Source: Mytilus californianus (lineage: Eukaryota > Mollusca > Bivalvia > Mytilida > Mytilidae). From it: DNA of 64,000 nt. Shown here one piece after another: positions 1 to 10,820 of this stretch (the first letter of the stretch is position 1; the number at the start of each line of letters is the position of its first letter). A model generated the notes under the pieces. That model did not search any database, was not told where the DNA came from, and saw only the letters and a list, made by a program, of their open reading frames with translations. The position numbers were made by a program, and so were the translations under genes. The DNA lies in the NCBI RefSeq assembly GCF_021869535.1, contig NW_026262712.1, positions 108,683,640 through 108,747,639 of the forward strand, written 5' to 3'.

Positions 1-890
1 TATTCATGGTAAATAGTCAAAGTTGATCACGGTAAATAGTCAAAGTTGAACAACATATACATATATTTTATCAGATGTAATTCATACCCTATTAAACTTC
101 CCACTTTAATGTTTTCATAAATGTAAGAACCGTTCTTGCATACAAAATTCAAAACTCTTCTATTCTTCAAATTTAACATGTGTAAAAGAGTATATTTCTT
201 TAAAGGGAGCTAATACATGTTTTCTTTAATTTGTATTTTTGCAAATTTAACATCACATCTACAATAGAAATACTTTTATTTTTTTGAAGGTCTACATTAA
301 AATAAATATATTAGGATCAAAATTTGTATTTGAAACTTTTCTTTTCATAGAAGACTTCAATAAGTCATAAAAGTCATTTGACAAGATTAAAACAGATTCT
401 AGAATTCCTTTCTTACGATAATAATGCCAAGAAAGCTTTTCTCCCCATTTTTTAAACATAAAATATTTCGAAAAGGAGTTCCATATCCTATCAATATTTT
501 TAGCTCATCTGTTCCTTTTAAACTTTTGCTGTTCTGATTTATAGTATCAATTTTAAATTCCAGATTTTTAAAATTTCACTTAAGTACAATCTTAAATGTC
601 TTGTTTATTGTATTATTGATCATGCACATACTTAAACATCAATATTCAAAAACAGTTTTCATTTATTACTACAGTAAAAATAACCATTATTAATGACATC
701 CTATCACTTAGTGCCAGATTAATTCAGATAAAGTTAATGGGACACATACTTTTTTTCTGCATGCAAGTCATATAGGACATTGAGTTTTTACAACCCAAAT
801 CAGTATAGGACATTCACGTTTTTTTGTCACAACCAGAATTTGCACCGGTCCCACCTGCCTGATACATATTGCACGGTCCCTAATTAGAAA
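1..890. other. AT-rich intergenic DNA, nothing recognised
   Basis: There is no open frame of useful length with codon structure, no known repeat and no clear inverted repeat in this stretch. It begins with a short direct repeat (GGTAAATAGTCAAAGTTGA twice). Confidence 0.5.
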
Positions 891-892
891 TA

Positions 893-1075
893 AGAAGGTG
901 TGGTATGAGTGCCAATGAGAAAACTCTCCATTCAAGTCACAATATGTAAAAAGTAAACAATTATAGGTCAAAGTACGGCCTTCAGCACGGAGCCTTGGCT
1001 CACACCAAACAGCAAGCTATAAAGAGCCCCAAAATGACTAGTGTAAAACAATTCAAACAGGAAAACCAACGGTCT
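893..1075 (+). repeat. Interspersed repeat M, copy 1
   Basis: This copy starts with GGTGTGGTATGAGTGCCAATG and continues with 'TATAGGTCAAAGTACGGCC', 'GCTATAAAGAGCCCC' and 'AAAACCAACGGTC'. The same word order recurs near 15137-15325 (best preserved), 35240-35400 and, reversed, 15040-15133, 24690-24765 and 62690-62835. From memory this family is abundant in mussel DNA and transcripts. It has no coding capacity here. Confidence 0.75.
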
Positions 1076-1822
1076 AATCTATATAAAAAACGAGAAACGA
1101 GAAACGAGAAACACTTAAGAAACCTGAAATAGTAGTGTAACATTACAACATAGAAAGACACACTATAAAATATCAATTGAAATGGCTTAACTCAATCAAA
1201 AAGACATATTAACAAAAACAAGTAAACTTACAGTGAACGAATAAATTTGATCTATGACACAATATAAATACAATATTAAATAAAAAAGGGGGGATGTAAA
1301 ACACAATGTCAAAAAGACAACTATAACCTTGGACAAAATGGCGTTAAATAAAATAACGTACACAGGTAAATATAGGTATAATAATTTTGTTGTTAGGAGT
1401 ACGGAGATATTTTTTACAAAATAAATAAATTTGTTGTTCATAGTACGAGAACAGCAGTGAATATTTATCGTCATATTAAATACTTATCAAAGGTGGTACA
1501 TATTAAAAATAGTGAGACGAGATATAACATAAGATAAGTAAACATTGAATTACAAAAATGCATTACAAATTGTGTCTAACAGGTCAAATTAACACGAAAG
1601 TACGATTTGAGAGTACTCGCAGTTACTGAAAGCTAGTTAAAAGACAAAAACAATTAATAATAAAAAATCATGCATCAGAGACTAAAATCAACTAAAACAC
1701 ATCCCAGGGATTTAGTGTTTTAACGCCATGGACAGTCAAAGAAGACATGACTTGTGAAATGCCAAAATAAAAATATCGACAGGCAGTAGGATAGTTTGGA
1801 TTTAACCTTATAATAAATATAT
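1076..1822. other. Intergenic DNA, nothing recognised
   Basis: The stretch is AT-rich, with a short GAGAAAC microsatellite near 1090. No gene-like frame or repeat family was recognised. Confidence 0.45.
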
Positions 1823-1874
1823 ATAATGTTATATTGATTGTTGGTTGCTTAACGTCCAGTCTATAATGTTATAT
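1823..1874 (-). mobile_element. Severely 5'-truncated SINE tail with target-site duplication
   Basis: On the - strand the core reads AGACTGGACGTTAAGCAACC followed by an AATC-type tail. This matches the 3' end of the SINE copies at 6962-7255 and 48030-48390. ATAATGTTATAT stands directly on both sides (about 1823-1834 and 1863-1874), as expected of a target-site duplication made by a very short retroposed insertion. Confidence 0.55.
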
Positions 1875-1956
1875 ATAGATAAAGCAATCTCTATATAGAA
1901 AATGAACGTGGATGTGTATTTATACATCCAAAAAACAATTCGAAAAGAATACAAAT

Positions 1957-2450
1957 TTAGTTATGTTTTAATTTGTTGATGACAAAATCGATAGTTGTGC
2001 CAATGTAAACAATATTGAAAGATCCTATTACAACATTAATACGATAACCTTTACTAATAAGTTTGTTTAAAGGTTCGATGAGTCTACATGGATCACATAG
2101 CGATTTCCGCGCTTTAAGTACAATATTACCGTAAAAATTAGGATGTTTAATACCGTTTTTAATAAGTTTTCTACAGGTACAGCCAAATTTACTAATCAAA
2201 TCTTTGTATCTATGAAAGAATTTAGTAAAAGTTTTAAGTAATTTATGGTAACGAAATCCCTGACTTAATAATTTATCAGTGATGCATTGATTACGTTCGT
2301 TAAAATCTATGACATCACTACACACACGGACATAACGAACGAGTTGGGATATGTAATCACCGTATGATGAAGCCAAAGGAACATCGCCGTCTAAAAAAAG
2401 GAAAATTAACAAAAGGGAATGAAAAATCGTCTCTTTTGTATGGACTTCAA
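1957..2450 (-). pseudogene. Retroelement reverse-transcriptase-associated fragment
   Basis: A 151-codon - strand frame (2412 to 1957) carries the words LDGDVPLASSYGDYISQL, RYVRVCSDVIDFNERN, QGFRYHKLLKTF and FHRYKDLISKF. From memory these follow the reverse-transcriptase core in proteins widespread in bivalve and cnidarian genomes. The frame uses no convincing start codon. Just upstream, homology (DDFSFPFVNFP) continues in another frame, across a T-run near 2393-2399, so one base was gained or lost there. It is a 3' piece of a dead retroelement. The same protein family appears at 8117-8870. The exact retroelement class is not settled from sequence alone. Confidence 0.6.
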
Positions 2451-3905
2451 GGAAAGAAACAAATCAAAAACACAGAAACCAATAAATTGTATGTTCTGTT
2501 TAGGACAACGATTTGTACCAACAAGTGTGATGTATGTTTGTAGGTTTGAGATATTAAAAATCCGTTTGATATAAATATAACGAGATATAAGTTATACATT
2601 AATAAGGTAGCAACCAAACAATACAACGAAACAAGAAATACATTTATCCTTTGAAATATGTGTATTTAAATCATTATTTCTGATTTCACTAGTGTATCTC
2701 TTCCAATGGTGATAAAGATATCGATTTTTATTTAGAAACCATGCATCGCTCCACTAAGTTAATGAGCTGCGTTGGACAAATACTCATCTATAGTTATTGA
2801 CACACGTTTTACATTTTTATATTTATTATATATTCACACAGGCACATAAAACTTAAATCTCTACTAGCTAAGAAATTCGATGACTTTTTATTATTCGTGC
2901 GTGTTATTAAACCAAACAAATTTTAAAACGTTATGACTTAAATTTTATCAGTGTGCGTATGCTTTATGACAACAATCAAAAACACAAATACTTACAAAAT
3001 ATTCGTTCTGTGGTTTATTATTGGTAAAACAGTCTGCCCGGGAAACGGATGTCAAATCGATATCAAATCAGGAACAATTCAACAACCTGATGCAACAGAT
3101 TAATTCTAATTGCAAGGATATAATAAAGATGAACCCGGATTATGGTTTTCTTAAGTACACTCGACACGCAGTATTTCCTAAGAAAATCATATTAAATTTT
3201 ACCACAGTCCAAGAAAATAGAATTTGTAACAGACAATTTTGAAAGTAATCAAAACCGCGGTGACCTATGTAACTGTAATATTCCTGACATAGTTCAATGT
3301 TGGCAGAACTGTAGTAGACTGTTAAATCCATTAACAATCTTTTCAGACTTGCATAATATAAAATTTGCTACATTGTATTGACACTTTTGTAATATTAAAG
3401 AAAATATGTTGACCAATACCTCTCTTTAATGGGTCCGTATGTGGCCTGTTGCAAGGCAAAATTATGCCTACAGCCGTTTTTCCTTTCAAAGTGACAGTCT
3501 AGTTTCCATGTCCTTCATCCCTGCGTATCTACTTTGCAGTCTTCTATCGAATTAGTTAGTAATATGTTCTCGTTCTGAATACATAAGATATATAATGGTG
3601 TTAAAATCTGTTTTCGTTCTGAATATATATGATAGATTGCCACTTGGTGTCAAGCAAAAAAACAATCAATCGCAATAATCGGAAGAAAAACGAGCGATTT
3701 TTTTACATAACGACAGAAAGTTCCCCCGCACTTGATGTACATGTATCATTTTTAAGCAATATGGCCCGTCAATTATTCATTTTCGTAAACCGCATACTTT
3801 TTGGTATGTTCAGAAAGTAATTTATTATGTTTAATATGTCACTTTGTATAACATCTAAGTTATCAACAATGTAATATGTCTTGTGATGATATATCACTGG
3901 TGTCA
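2451..3905. other. Intergenic DNA, nothing recognised
   Basis: Short open frames of up to about 73 codons occur (for example near 3021-3242), but none shows a known domain. No repeat family was recognised. Confidence 0.4.
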
Positions 3906-3908
3906 ACG

Positions 3909-5161
3909 TGATGATCGTAACTGCAATTACGATCATCCCAATATGCATATGGCGGACACAAATTCAGGTAAATTTTATAAGGCCGATTTCTCCACTTTAA
4001 CAGCTTATTCTCAGATTTGTATTATGTCAAGAAAAATCTTTATAAGCATTGCCATTGAATGTTTTTTTCCCCTAAATGATGGAAAAGCAACCAGAAGTAC
4101 AAAAATTGAGATACAAAAAAACATGATGATGATCGTAACTTCGTGTATGGATGATCGTAACTTGGAATTGTTTTTATAAAAAGATGATCGTAACTCAAAA
4201 TTTACTATGTGTTTCTTCTTTAAATGAACATCCTATTTAGCGGTCACGATATATTGGTATCACTAAAAATAGTAAGATTTTAAAACTGAACAAAATGAGC
4301 GTTAATGAACACCGCAATTTGTCAAAAAGAAATGACATAAGGGGGAATTAGCCGGCTTTACCTTATTTGTAAATGTTATCAATATTTTTGTTCTAATTAG
4401 TAATTTAGTTAACATTCAAAATGGAATACGTTTATATGATGTAAATATAAATATCATCCTCATGATACAGTCTAAGATTGCAGGGCAAAACTTTCACTGA
4501 ATATTAATCAAATATTTTAGAAATAAGTAATGGTAGGCATGAAGTTACATTATTTTGATGTGTTTCCCTCGGTTTTAGCTTGTTGCCTGGTTTTGTATTT
4601 TCTTAATCGAACTATGACTATTAAACATTGGTAGACTACTGTTGCCTATATTTACCATGCGTAGGTTCTTTATGTAATGAAGGAAAAGCTGAAATAAATG
4701 GTATACGCGTTCATATTAGATTAAATAAATTCCATATTTTTTTAAAACTATAATTGCTTAGTTATTAAAATCTTAAACATCACACTTTGATGATGGGTAG
4801 TTAATCCATATAAACTGCCAAACCAGAAAAATATCATGCAAAAGGAGAGCTCAATCTGACATACCGGTATATATTTATCAGAAAATGCTTCGTTGGAACA
4901 GACAGCTACGATCACCTTAAGTAAAAATTACGATCATCGTGATAAAAATAAATAAAAGTTACGATCATCATCGTGTTTTTTTTTTGCATCTCGATTTTCG
5001 TTCTTCTGGTTGCTTTTCCACCATTAAGGAAAAAAACATTCAATGACAATGCTTATAAAGATGTTTCTTGACATAATACAAATCTGAAAATAAGCTGTTA
5101 TATTGGAGAAATCGGCCTTATAAATTTACCTGAATTTGTGTCCGCCATATTGGGATCAGAC
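3909..5161. mobile_element. Foldback element with about 250-bp inverted arms and GATGATCGTAAC motifs
   Basis: The left arm (about 3932-4195) and right arm (about 4906-5161) are imperfect reverse complements. Both contain the words CCAATATG, GGCGGACACAAATTCAGG, AAGGCCGATTTCTCC, TTTATAAGCATTG and GGTTGCTTTTCC in mirrored order. The inner end of each arm has three spaced GATGATCGTAAC-like motifs, and a further palindrome of the same motif lies at 3909-3936. The loop of about 700 bp (4196-4905) has no recognised gene. This fits a non-autonomous foldback DNA element. I could not define a target-site duplication. Confidence 0.6.
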
Positions 5162-5261
5162 ACCTATCAACCAATCCTGTCACGGCACGAAACATCGAAA
5201 AAAAAACGAAAACCGACGGAGTGAGTGAATAAAAGAAAGCATCTATAATTGTTTTTTTTTC

Positions 5262-5395
5262 AGATGACTGACAAGATATTGTTCGTCCAAACAGTAACAA
5301 AATGGTTCCTAGTCGACAAACGAAAAAGTGCTCTAGATCAACTTAAGGAAGGCTTAAACACTATTAACTTTCTTGATAAAAGTTATGTCCACGTT
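5262..5395 (+). pseudogene. Possible degraded coding fragment (HECT-like gene relic, part 1)
   Basis: After a polypyrimidine tract and CAG at 5254-5263, an open frame contains KWFLVDKRKSALDQLKEGL and ends at a TGA. The 'ALDQLKEGL' wording resembles a stretch I associate with G2E3/HECT-type ubiquitin-ligase-like proteins in invertebrates, but this is memory-based and weak. A second fragment lies at about 5784-5954. The two could be exons of one decayed gene or part of a transposon. Confidence 0.25.
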
Positions 5396-5783
5396 TGAAA
5401 CCCTGTCTTGTTCTTGGTACTAATTTTACGCTTAATGAGAAGTTTATGAAGTCACGACTGGAGAATTATCAACTAGAAATGAGAAGGTAGTTAAAATCAA
5501 GTATTTGGCAGCAACTTTACTTTTGGCTTTAAAAGGTTTGTACATTCATGTAGCAACAAAATTGACGTTAAAACTAAAACAACCTTACTATGGAATTTCC
5601 ATTTTGCAAAATAAAGTTATATTTATGCGATATTTATTTTACAAAAGAATATTTTGTTACCTATGGTATAGACAACATGTTTGGCAACAAAAATTACACA
5701 AATGTCTACATATCAATTTTGTTCATGTATTGTAGGTGACCAGGCTGCTGGCCTCTTTGGAGTTATGACTGGAATGAGAGAAT

Positions 5784-5954
5784 TACCGCTCGGATAAGGA
5801 TATTGAGCTTTATCAACATAGCCCAGATGATACTCTACCAGGTGCAGTCACGTGTGGTCATCTTCTTTTGCTCCCGCTTGGTAATGATATCAAGAGTTTT
5901 TATCGTTCTTTTAAGCTGGCATTAGAACATCGTGATTATTTTGGTAGAATTTAA
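5784..5954 (+). pseudogene. Possible HECT C-lobe-like relic (part 2)
   Basis: One frame reads through SDKDIELYQHSPDD, LPGAVTCGHLLLLPLGND and FKLALEHRDYFGRI before a TAA at 5952-5954. The order 'LP-x-A-x-TC ... L-x-LP ... ALE ... YFGR' resembles the end of a HECT domain, with a cysteine after a threonine, then a hydrophobic LPL turn, then a terminal helix. Upstream of about 5784 the frame is broken by stops. With the fragment at 5262-5395 this looks like remains of a gene or captured exons. The identification is tentative. Confidence 0.3.
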
Positions 5955-6235
5955 GAACATTTTTGTTCAAAGTCATTTTTTAGCATTTTCATTATAAAAA
6001 CAATCTCAATGAAGAATGTTCAGTGTATCCAAATGATGTATACATATTGATTGGTCTGTGTGCTCGTTCCTGGAATACGAGCATCTGAAAAAAACTACTT
6101 TTTTTCTGAAGGGAAAGGATGTTTCTGAATTTTTACATACGATATCTGTGAAATAACAAGAATTCAGAATATTTTTTTTCTGAATTGTATTCCAGATGTA
6201 TAATATATATAGAATAATGGCATTTTTGTTTTTTA
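5955..6235. other. Intergenic DNA, nothing recognised
   Basis: No gene or repeat was seen. 'TTTTTTTCTGAA' type words recur at about 6105, 6130 and 6175. Confidence 0.4.
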
Positions 6236-6318
6236 TACTGACTTTATTAGTAAGAATATCAAGCGAGCCCGCTAGGGCGAGCTGATATTTGAGCTGATGA
6301 AGTCAGTTTCAAAAAATA
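6232..6318. repeat. Short palindromic element around a GC-rich core
   Basis: ACTGACTTTATTAG on the left mirrors CTGATGAAGTCAGT on the right. Between them GATATCA-like arms enclose AGCGAGCCCGCTAGGGCGAG. The palindrome is about 85 bp long, and could be a MITE relic or a cruciform-forming site. Confidence 0.4.
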
Positions 6319-6539
6319 AAATGCCAATATTCTTTTTATCGGCCAATATCCGCTGTGAACAAAAACGGAGATCAGAATGAAAGTTCTTTCAAATCAGGAC
6401 AATCCAGTATCGTATAATTATTTTTTACAGGGATATGGGCTCACATCCCCTGTGAAGACCCCGAATGATATATAATGCATTTGATAATGCATTGTCAAAT
6501 ATAGGGGTCGTTTGGCCAAAATAAAATTCAATGCAATGC

Positions 6540-6945
6540 ACATACACAGACAAATATTCACGTGAAAATTGTGTGAAATTCAACTCAAACGAGCTTATAC
6601 GTGAAACTCACATGAAAATTTTCACGTTAGTTTCACTCGAAATGAGATCTACATGAATCTCACGTGAAATTTTTCACGTGAATTTCCCGGCGTGAATTTT
6701 ACAAAAAAATGGCATTTTGCATGATTTTAATTAGATTTATAAATTTAAATGTTATTTGAGTAACTTTGTTTTGAAAATTCATGTGAATTTCATATGAAAA
6801 AAATTTATCTGATTTTCACGTGAAATTCACGTGAAATCAGTTCACGTGAGTTTCACATATAAGCTCGTTTAAGGTGAAATTCACGCGAGATCCACATGGA
6901 TTTCAATTCACGTAAGTCAAATTTCCCTGTGTAGGAAAACACATT
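6540..6945. mobile_element. Inverted-repeat element packed with TTCACGTGAA palindromes
   Basis: The left flank has AAACGAGCTTATACGTGAAA and the right flank its mirror (TTTCACATATAAGCTCGTTT). At the outer ends CACAGAC and CCTGTGTAGG are roughly complementary. Between them the motif TTCACGTGAA or close variants occurs about a dozen times. The centre (6690-6770) is AT-rich and unrelated. It reads as a non-coding MITE whose inverted ends are built from a short palindrome. Confidence 0.5.
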
Positions 6946-6961
6946 AGAATTACATCAAATT

Positions 6962-7255
6962 AAGAATTAAGATAGATTGGTGTTTAACGTCCAGTGACAA
7001 TAATAATAGTATATAAGGAAGAGAAGCTGGTATTATAAAATGAATCTAACCCTCTTTTATACTTGACTAGACCGACAAGCTAAACTGTTTCTTTTTTACT
7101 TGCTAGTCCACAAGGTTACCTCCTACATACTGCGGGCTTAGTGGAGAATCAGTAAATATTAATTTTCAAGTCTTTGGTTTGAACCAGACGGGAATCGAAC
7201 CTACGACCTCTCGCATTCGAAGGCGAGCATGTTACCACCGTGGTATCGAAGTAAT
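6962..7255 (-). mobile_element. tRNA-derived SINE, near full length
   Basis: On the - strand the element begins with a tRNA-like head (7250-7186). The head has an anticodon-arm shape (CTCGCC-TTCGAAT-GCGAG) and a good B box, GGTTCGATTCCC. The body has GTAACCTTGTGGACTAGCA and TGTCGGTCTAGTCAAG. The tail is CACTGGACGTTAAACACC with AATC repeats near 6965. Body and tail recur in the copy at 48030-48390, which defines one SINE family. It carries its own RNA polymerase III promoter boxes but is not a functional tRNA gene, because the head lacks a matching acceptor stem. Confidence 0.65.
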
Positions 7256-8110
7256 TAAATGGACTGTATGCCTGTCGTGTATTTTTCCTTTTCTCATTCA
7301 TGTATTTTTTTATTTTATTCGTTTTAACCTAGTTGTTTCGATATTCTCTTATCATTATTTGTTACTTTGAACAAAATACTTGTTTGTAATTATTTATTCG
7401 ACGAAAAGGATCATAACGAACATTAGCTTATCACGATATAAACATAAAACCAGATAAATGGATTTACATCTTTCAGACTATTAGCTTTTCTATTATGGAA
7501 TAGCATGCATGAACGACCTTAAAAATTCATGTCTACAAAAAATTGAAGATTATCACATATTAAAAGATGACTGCTGCTCACATCTGTAACTTTTTCTTGG
7601 TATTTAGACATCGTCTGGAAACTAATCGTCTTTAAAAATTGACGTATCTTATATTATTTATAACATGATGGTTTCTAGATGAACAATATCATAATTATTC
7701 GTCAATGCGTCAATTATGTAGGTTTTTTTAATGATATCACAAATAAACTTGAATTTGAGTTAAAATGTAGACCCACGTTATATAATAAATGTGGAATGAT
7801 AATGCTATTTCGTATCAAGTAAAAACGTCAACACGTACACAATGTACCGTAGACGCACTTCCAGTAGCTTAAAGTGCAATTTGTAAAGGCATAATAATGT
7901 ATTATTTTTAAGATGAAAGATCAATAATTTATGTTTAAGTTCTTTTTCATGCGCCCGTAGATGTAATCTTTAAATATTAAGAACAGTGATTTGCAAATTA
8001 TTAGAAAAAGAAACATATGTTTTGTATTTTCCTGGTTAAAAAGTGGGTGATGTCGTGACTTCCTATTGAATTAAGCTTTCCTGATATGGATACTGTGGAC
8101 TTTTGTATTT
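7256..8110. other. Intergenic DNA, nothing recognised
   Basis: AT-rich sequence without a gene-like frame or an identifiable repeat. Confidence 0.45.
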
Positions 8111-8116
8111 CATTAT

Positions 8117-8870
8117 CTATATTAATAAAAGAGAGTCGAAAGATACCAAAACGATATTCAGACTAATAAGTCGAAAACAAACTGACAATGTCAAGGCAAA
8201 TAAACAAAAAACGACGAAAAGACAAACAACAGTACACAAAACACAACATAGAAAACTAAAAACACAGCAACACAAACCCCAACAAAAAACCGTGGGTGAT
8301 CTCAGGTACTCTGGGAGGGTAAGCAGATCCTGCTCCACATGTAGCACCTGTTGTGTTGCTCATGTAAGTACAAACCCGGTGATAAGTCTAGATTGGTATG
8401 TCCCATTCGAGGAAAAGAGGCGGGACTGTAGTTACGACAATTGTAATATGTCCGTCGTCATCTGTGAAACAGATATTCCCTAACGGTCAACCAACTCGTG
8501 ATGGCGTCCGTAAAATTTTCGAAGGAATTATTTAAACTTCACCACTTGGAACTCTTGGTTCAATATCTTCCTTGTAAGCAGCGTCACTCTATAAAGGAAT
8601 TCATAATAGGAAATGCAAGCTCTTGAATATAATATCAACTTGGAGATATATACTCCACATGCAGGCGCTGTTTGAGTGTTGCTACATAGAAATGGAAAGT
8701 TCACAATTGGAAAGCTGATATCATCTCTTCTGTCGTAAAGTTTAGTTCTAACCGACCCTCATTGTCAATTTCTAGATGTAAGTCAAGATATGAGACAGAT
8801 TTCTTTGTATCTGTTGTATCCTTTATTTCAAGTTCGATGGGATAAGTATCGTTGTTTATAGTGTATTCAT
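8117..8870 (-). pseudogene. Broken reverse-transcriptase-related retroelement ORF
   Basis: Reading the - strand from 8870 downward gives, in shifting frames, SYLDLHLEIDNEGRL, ISFPIVNFPFL, GVYISKLILYSRAC and LRKFYGRHHELVDR. These belong to the same protein family as the fragment at 1957-2450. At least one in-frame stop (just before LRKFYGRHH) and frameshifts break it, so it is dead. The C-terminal part, including a cysteine-bearing stretch (ATCGAGSAYP), runs to about 8290 and is followed by a long pyrimidine/AC-rich 3' region. The + strand open frame over this region is an antisense shadow. Confidence 0.65.
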
Positions 8871-9404
8871 TTTACTATTATTTTTTTTTTAATTCTTTAT
8901 CGTGCCATTGCCTGCTCTCCTTTTAATTTTAACAAGACTTTGCAGATTGGTTTAGATCCTTTTAAGTGGTTATGCTCTTGAATGGTTTCGTATTTTTGTT
9001 TCAAACTTTGCTGTTTTGGGTGTATCTATTGAAATTTATTTCAGAAAAGGTGTGTCATGAGCAATGAAATCGCTACATAATTATCAACCATGCCTGCTTG
9101 CCTACTATAGGCTACTCTTGACTGAGTTATGGCAACTTCATCTGTACGCCTTGTGAAACTTTAACATGCTTTAATAATTCATATTTATAATTTTCTATCT
9201 TCGTGACATTTATAACTGTAACAAAGTTATGCTGTATTATCAAGATACGTATAATAATGTGCGACAATACACAAGCCAAAAAAAGAACTTTTCTGTTTAA
9301 AGACAGCAAATGTGCCAGTGAGTATATTTTAATAACCAAAGACTAGCTGTAACAGATATTTTTGCAGAATTTGCTTCTCTCTTTCTTAGTCGATACCAAA
9401 TATC
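8871..9404. other. Intergenic DNA, nothing recognised
   Basis: No gene or repeat was recognised. A T-run lies at 8880-8892. Confidence 0.4.
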
Positions 9405-9712
9405 TAAATCGTTAATCAACCCTTATATGATCCATGTAACTTTAAAAACTCAGAATAAAGTGTATGTGGCTTTTCTCTTGTTAAATCGTTAATCAACACT
9501 TATATGATCCAAGTAACTATAAAAACTCAGAATAAAGTGTATGTGGCTTTTCTCTTGTTAAATCGTTAATCAACCCTTATATGATCCAAGTAACTATAAA
9601 AAGTCAGGATAAAGTGTATGTGGCTTTTCTCTTGTTAAATCGTTAATCAACCCTTATATGATCCTTGTAACTATAAATACTCAAAATAAAGTGTATGTGG
9701 CTTTTCTCTTGT
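9405..9712 (+). repeat. 77-bp minisatellite, four copies
   Basis: Units start with TAAATCGTTAATCAAC at 9405, 9482, 9559 and 9636 and end with TTTTCTCTTGT. Copies differ by only a few substitutions. AATAAAGTGTATGTGGC is the most constant part. Confidence 0.9.
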
Positions 9713-10078
9713 TTTACATACAGCATGCAATAATCAAATCACTTTATTTTTTGTATAAATGTGTTATGTCATATTCCTTTTGTGTCCATTTTGCTTTATT
9801 TTGTGTTTTATATCTTCAGTGTTTGATACTTTTGGATTTCCAATATCTGGTTTCGACCAACACTGAATAAGAAATATAAATTTTCCATATGCGTACATGG
9901 TATATCAAATTGTTTTTAATTCCTTTTACTTTTGTATTTAGAATATCAATTAGACCAGATTAATTGAATAAGCCTTGAAAGAAACATTTTGACAACCCTG
10001 ACAAAATCACCTTGAAAACTGACAATTCATGACAGGCCGACATTAAATGTGAATCAGTAAATTATGACATTATACTTA
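9713..10078. other. Intergenic DNA, nothing recognised
   Basis: No gene or repeat family was recognised. Confidence 0.4.
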
Positions 10079-10087
10079 CATGTAAAG

Positions 10088-10207
10088 GTATCAGGTCGTT
10101 CCGGCCCCAAACTGATCCGGCCCCAAGTCGATCCGGTCCAAAGTCGATCCGTCCAAAGTCGATCCGGCCCACGTCGATCCGGCCCCAAGTAGATCCGACC
10201 CAAAATA
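10088..10207. repeat. 16-bp minisatellite, left inverted end
   Basis: About seven degenerate copies of a unit containing GTCGATCCGGCCC. It is the mirror image of the array at 12354-12437. Confidence 0.8.
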
Positions 10208-10820
10208 AAACAATGAATAATTTTAAATCGGTATGAAAATAAGTATGATTGGTACTGTTTGTAAAGCTGCATCAGCATATAAATATGAAGTTATTTTCCA
10301 TGATAACTTGGAATATCATGGGGGAAAAAGTTTTTATTTAATTCACACATAGAAGAGAAAAATCCAATGGAACATATAATAATGTAATCATCATAATGAC
10401 TTGTTTAATTCAAACCATTAGTCTATAATTAACGCCAGTCGTAATCACTTAATTCAATCAAAATCATGATTGATAAAATTTACTTAAGCAACAAGGTCTT
10501 TTATTTGAAGTTCTAATAATTAATTGTTATATTTTTTTTTTAGATAACATGAAGAAGAAATGTACTTTTATTTCTTTTAACCACTTTCTTCTCTGTGTTC
10601 TTTTTTTTTTGTACCGTCGAATTGTGATATTAAAAGAAAAACCCCATTTCGTCTCCTCTTTTATAGAAAGGATTCGGCAACCAAACAAAATTTGAGAAGT
10701 TTTTATAACCTTAAACAAAAACAAAGTTTGTCTACATCAGCTTGGGGTTGTGTATTTAACTATTTGTTATTACACCCGTTGAAATACTTGTTAATATCAC
10801 AGTCAATTGAAAAATGCTAA

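Noticed and set aside
3883..4179. 98-codon + strand frame
   Set aside because: It spans the left arm of an inverted-repeat element and has no recognisable domain.
7186..7250. Apparent tRNA gene (anticodon-like CGA)
   Set aside because: Only the anticodon arm and T arm are convincing; there is no acceptor-stem pairing, and it is joined to a SINE body, so it is a SINE head.
8103..8483. 126-codon + strand frame
   Set aside because: It is antisense to a reverse-transcriptase-related pseudogene whose - strand homology is clear.
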